From positions 1-8,150 of the forward strand of contig JAVYAJ010000282.1 of the NCBI GenBank assembly GCA_032229885.1: a stretch of 8,150 nucleotides of DNA, in the 5' to 3' direction. Shown here piece after piece: positions 6,481 to 8,150 of this stretch (position 1 is the stretch's first letter; every line of letters starts with the position of its first letter). Below the pieces are notes generated by a model. It was not told where the DNA came from, did no database searches, and saw nothing but the letters and a program-made list of their open reading frames with translations. Source of the stretch: Anammoximicrobium sp032229885 (GTDB taxonomy: Bacteria; Planctomycetota; Planctomycetia; Pirellulales; Pirellulaceae). The position numbers and the translations under genes are program-made.

Positions 6481-8150
6481 TGCGACAACTTGGCGTTCGG
6501 AACAATGGATCGAATCGACGTACAATCCGCAAAGTCTCTGAAGTGGCGCGCAAGCGACGGCTGACGATCGAGGCGTTGGAGGATCGGCGGCTGCTCGCGC
6601 TGACAAACATGGGCGCCATCGAGGGCACGCTGTTCTATGACCTGCCGGGGCCGGTGCAGCAGCCAATACCGAGTCAGGTAGTCACCCTGTACGCAGATAC
6701 CAACGGAAATGGAGTCTTCGATGGTGCGCCGACCGATACGGTCGTGGACACACAGACCACGGACGCAAGCGGCCGTTTTCGCTTTGACGGGCTGGGCGCC
6801 GGCACCTACTTTGTCGTTCAACCGCCAGAACCTAGCGGCAATATCCATCCCACGCCCACGCCTCTGGCGATCAAGCAGATCATCACGCCCAGCGACGCTG
6901 CGGGAACCAACGGAATCGTGCTGGACGACTTTGATGATGTGCAGCATTTGACAGCGCAGTTGCCGCCCGCGGGCACTGCGACCGTGAGCGGTTCGGTGAG
7001 CGGCAGCGCCATTCTGGGCGGGCATCGCCAGTTGATCGTCAATGCGTTTGTGGGCGCCGGCAACGTCTCCGTTGTCGTCAACGACAACAACAACAGCTTG
7101 TTCAACTATTCCGAGTCGCCCGCAACCACTGGCGATGCGACGGTCTTCTGGGACGGAACTGCGGGGAATCATACGACGGTCAATCCCACAGGACTGGGGG
7201 GGATCGATTTGACGATGGGCGGGATGCAGAATGCGTTCCTGTTCGAGATTCCGTCTTCTGATATACCAGCAATTCAGACATTCACTGTCTATACCGACGC
7301 AACGCATGTGTCTCAAATCATCGTCCCGGTTCCGCTGCTATCGACAAACTTGTTCCAAGCGCTCAAGTATGCGGACTTTACTACAGTTCCAGGCTTCAGC
7401 CCCGCCGATTTCAGCAACGTAGGGGCAGTCACGTTCCGGATCAGGAAAGATCCCAGCCCACAGTACCAAAATTTTGGGTTGGACTATCAGCTCACCACGA
7501 TTTCCACGGTCGGCCCAACAGTCAAGTCCGTCGACCTGCCGTTTAGCGTGGTCAGCGATCTCCAACTGGTCAAATTGACCAACGGCACGAACAACGACAC
7601 GCCAACCGGGCCGTTGCTCCCGGTGGGCAGCGCAGTAACCTGGACGTATCAAGTCGAGAATCCGGGGAACGAGGCCATTGCGAACGTGGCTGTCGTGGAC
7701 GACCAGCCCGGAGTAAGTCCGGCGCCCGTCTTGACGGGCGGGTTCAATACGGGCGATACGAACACCAACAATCTATTGGATCCCGGCGAAATTTGGCTAT
7801 TCAGGGCCACGGGGATCGCCGTCGCCGGACAGTACGAGAATCTCGGCACGGCGACCGGCACGGGAACGGTTAGCGGCACGTCGCTACAAGATACCGATCC
7901 GGATCATTATTTCGGTGTGCGATCGGAAATCCACGTCGAAAAGGCGACCAACGGGCAGGACGCCGACTTGCCGACGGGCCCGTTGGTTCCGGTGGGCGGC
8001 ACGGTGACGTGGACCTACGTGGTGACCAACCCGGGCAACGTGGCGCTGTCGAGTGTGGTGCTGAAGGACGACAACGGGACACCGGCCAATCCGCTGGACG
8101 ATTTCACCCCGACGTTCATCGGCGGCGACACGAACAGCAACAATCTGCTG
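6477..8150 (+). CDS. Large planctomycete surface/exported protein, N-terminal part
   Basis: The frame stays open from 6477 to the window edge (558 residues, incomplete). A basic stretch ends in RRLTIEALEDRRLLA (residues 28-41), the N-terminal motif found on very large planctomycete proteins thought to be exported. Residues about 46-118 resemble an SdrD/Cna-B-like beta-sandwich: an aspartate-rich DTNGNGVFDG loop, TTDASGRFRFDGL and GAGTYFVVQPP. Residues about 165-346 look like a jellyroll-type beta domain (SGSAILGGHRQLIVNAF, DFSNVGAVTF). From 361 on come tandem copies of a DUF11-like repeat of about 123 residues: DLQLVKLTNG/TWTYQVENPGN, then EIHVEKATNG/TWTYVVTNPGN, with Asp/Asn-rich GDTNTNNLLDPGE loops that may bind calcium. 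The likely role is structural or adhesive at the cell surface. GAGG seven bases before ATG 6477 favours that start; ATG 6480 is the alternative. The second DUF11-like copy is more GC-rich than the first. Confidence 0.88.
   Translation, partial: MMRQLGVRNNGSNRRTIRKVSEVARKRRLTIEALEDRRLLALTNMGAIEGTLFYDLPGPVQQPIPSQVVTLYADTNGNGVFDGAPTDTVVDTQTTDASGRFRFDGLGAGTYFVVQPPEPSGNIHPTPTPLAIKQIITPSDAAGTNGIVLDDFDDVQHLTAQLPPAGTATVSGSVSGSAILGGHRQLIVNAFVGAGNVSVVVNDNNNSLFNYSESPATTGDATVFWDGTAGNHTTVNPTGLGGIDLTMGGMQNAFLFEIPSSDIPAIQTFTVYTDATHVSQIIVPVPLLSTNLFQALKYADFTTVPGFSPADFSNVGAVTFRIRKDPSPQYQNFGLDYQLTTISTVGPTVKSVDLPFSVVSDLQLVKLTNGTNNDTPTGPLLPVGSAVTWTYQVENPGNEAIANVAVVDDQPGVSPAPVLTGGFNTGDTNTNNLLDPGEIWLFRATGIAVAGQYENLGTATGTGTVSGTSLQDTDPDHYFGVRSEIHVEKATNGQDADLPTGPLVPVGGTVTWTYVVTNPGNVALSSVVLKDDNGTPANPLDDFTPTFIGGDTNSNNLL
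7557..8150 (+). repeat. Tandem DUF11-like coding repeats
   Basis: Two units with a period near 369 bases start at about 7557 and 7926. Both contain a TNG...PTGPL.PVG..VTWTY segment, then N-P-G-N, then a GGxxxGDTNxNNLL loop. The DNA of the matching segments is also similar (for example CCGGTGGGC and GACACGAACA/GATACGAACA). The second unit is cut by the window edge, so more copies probably follow. Confidence 0.75.

Noticed and set aside
6318..7316. 332-residue minus-strand open frame
   Set aside because: It is antisense to the LEDRRLLA protein, which has recognisable domains; no ribosome site or motif supports it.
1..8150. CRISPR arrays, tRNA or rRNA genes, toxin-antitoxin pairs and defence genes
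   Set aside because: No regular repeat-spacer pattern, cloverleaf, rRNA core sequence or paired small-gene arrangement was seen on either strand.

Overview
The window looks like chromosomal DNA of a planctomycete, probably of the Pirellulales type. The strongest sign is the last gene, whose N-terminus carries the basic LEDRRLLA motif that planctomycetes place at the start of very large exported beta-sandwich proteins. GC-rich genes, a multiheme c-type cytochrome, an exported amidotransferase and wide intergenic gaps agree with this. The assignment is an inference from gene content; no rRNA or marker gene is present.

Layout. Positions 1-232 are non-coding and hold a TGTAC repeat cluster and a small hairpin. 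A seven-heme, tail-anchored c-type cytochrome occupies 233-2455 on the minus strand; its untranslated leader holds a duplicated hairpin unit. A 670-bp divergent gap follows. An exported class I glutamine amidotransferase-like protein lies at 3129-3965 (+). After a 322-bp gap with stacked hairpins comes a PEP-hydrolase-family TIM-barrel protein at 4288-5130 (+). About 10 bp behind it, on the minus strand, is a decayed piece of an IS66-family insertion sequence: the tnpA 3' end overlapping a tnpB broken by at least two frameshifts, with no tnpC. Positions 5690-6476 are AT-richer and mostly unexplained, with one doubtful small ORF. From 6477 a large surface or exported protein begins and runs off the right edge; its start is joined to the small ORF by an ATGA overlap.

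The genes do not form one obvious pathway. The cytochrome and amidotransferase are divergently arranged and both are predicted to leave the cytoplasm. The TIM-barrel gene appears to be a separate transcription unit. The giant protein begins beyond the IS scar. The points most worth following are the IS66 remnant hidden in three reading frames, the duplicated structured leader of the cytochrome, two TGTAC-N7-TGTAC direct repeats flanking the cytochrome gene, and the signal peptide on an enzyme type that is normally cytoplasmic. I found no clear evidence of a wholly new multi-gene system.
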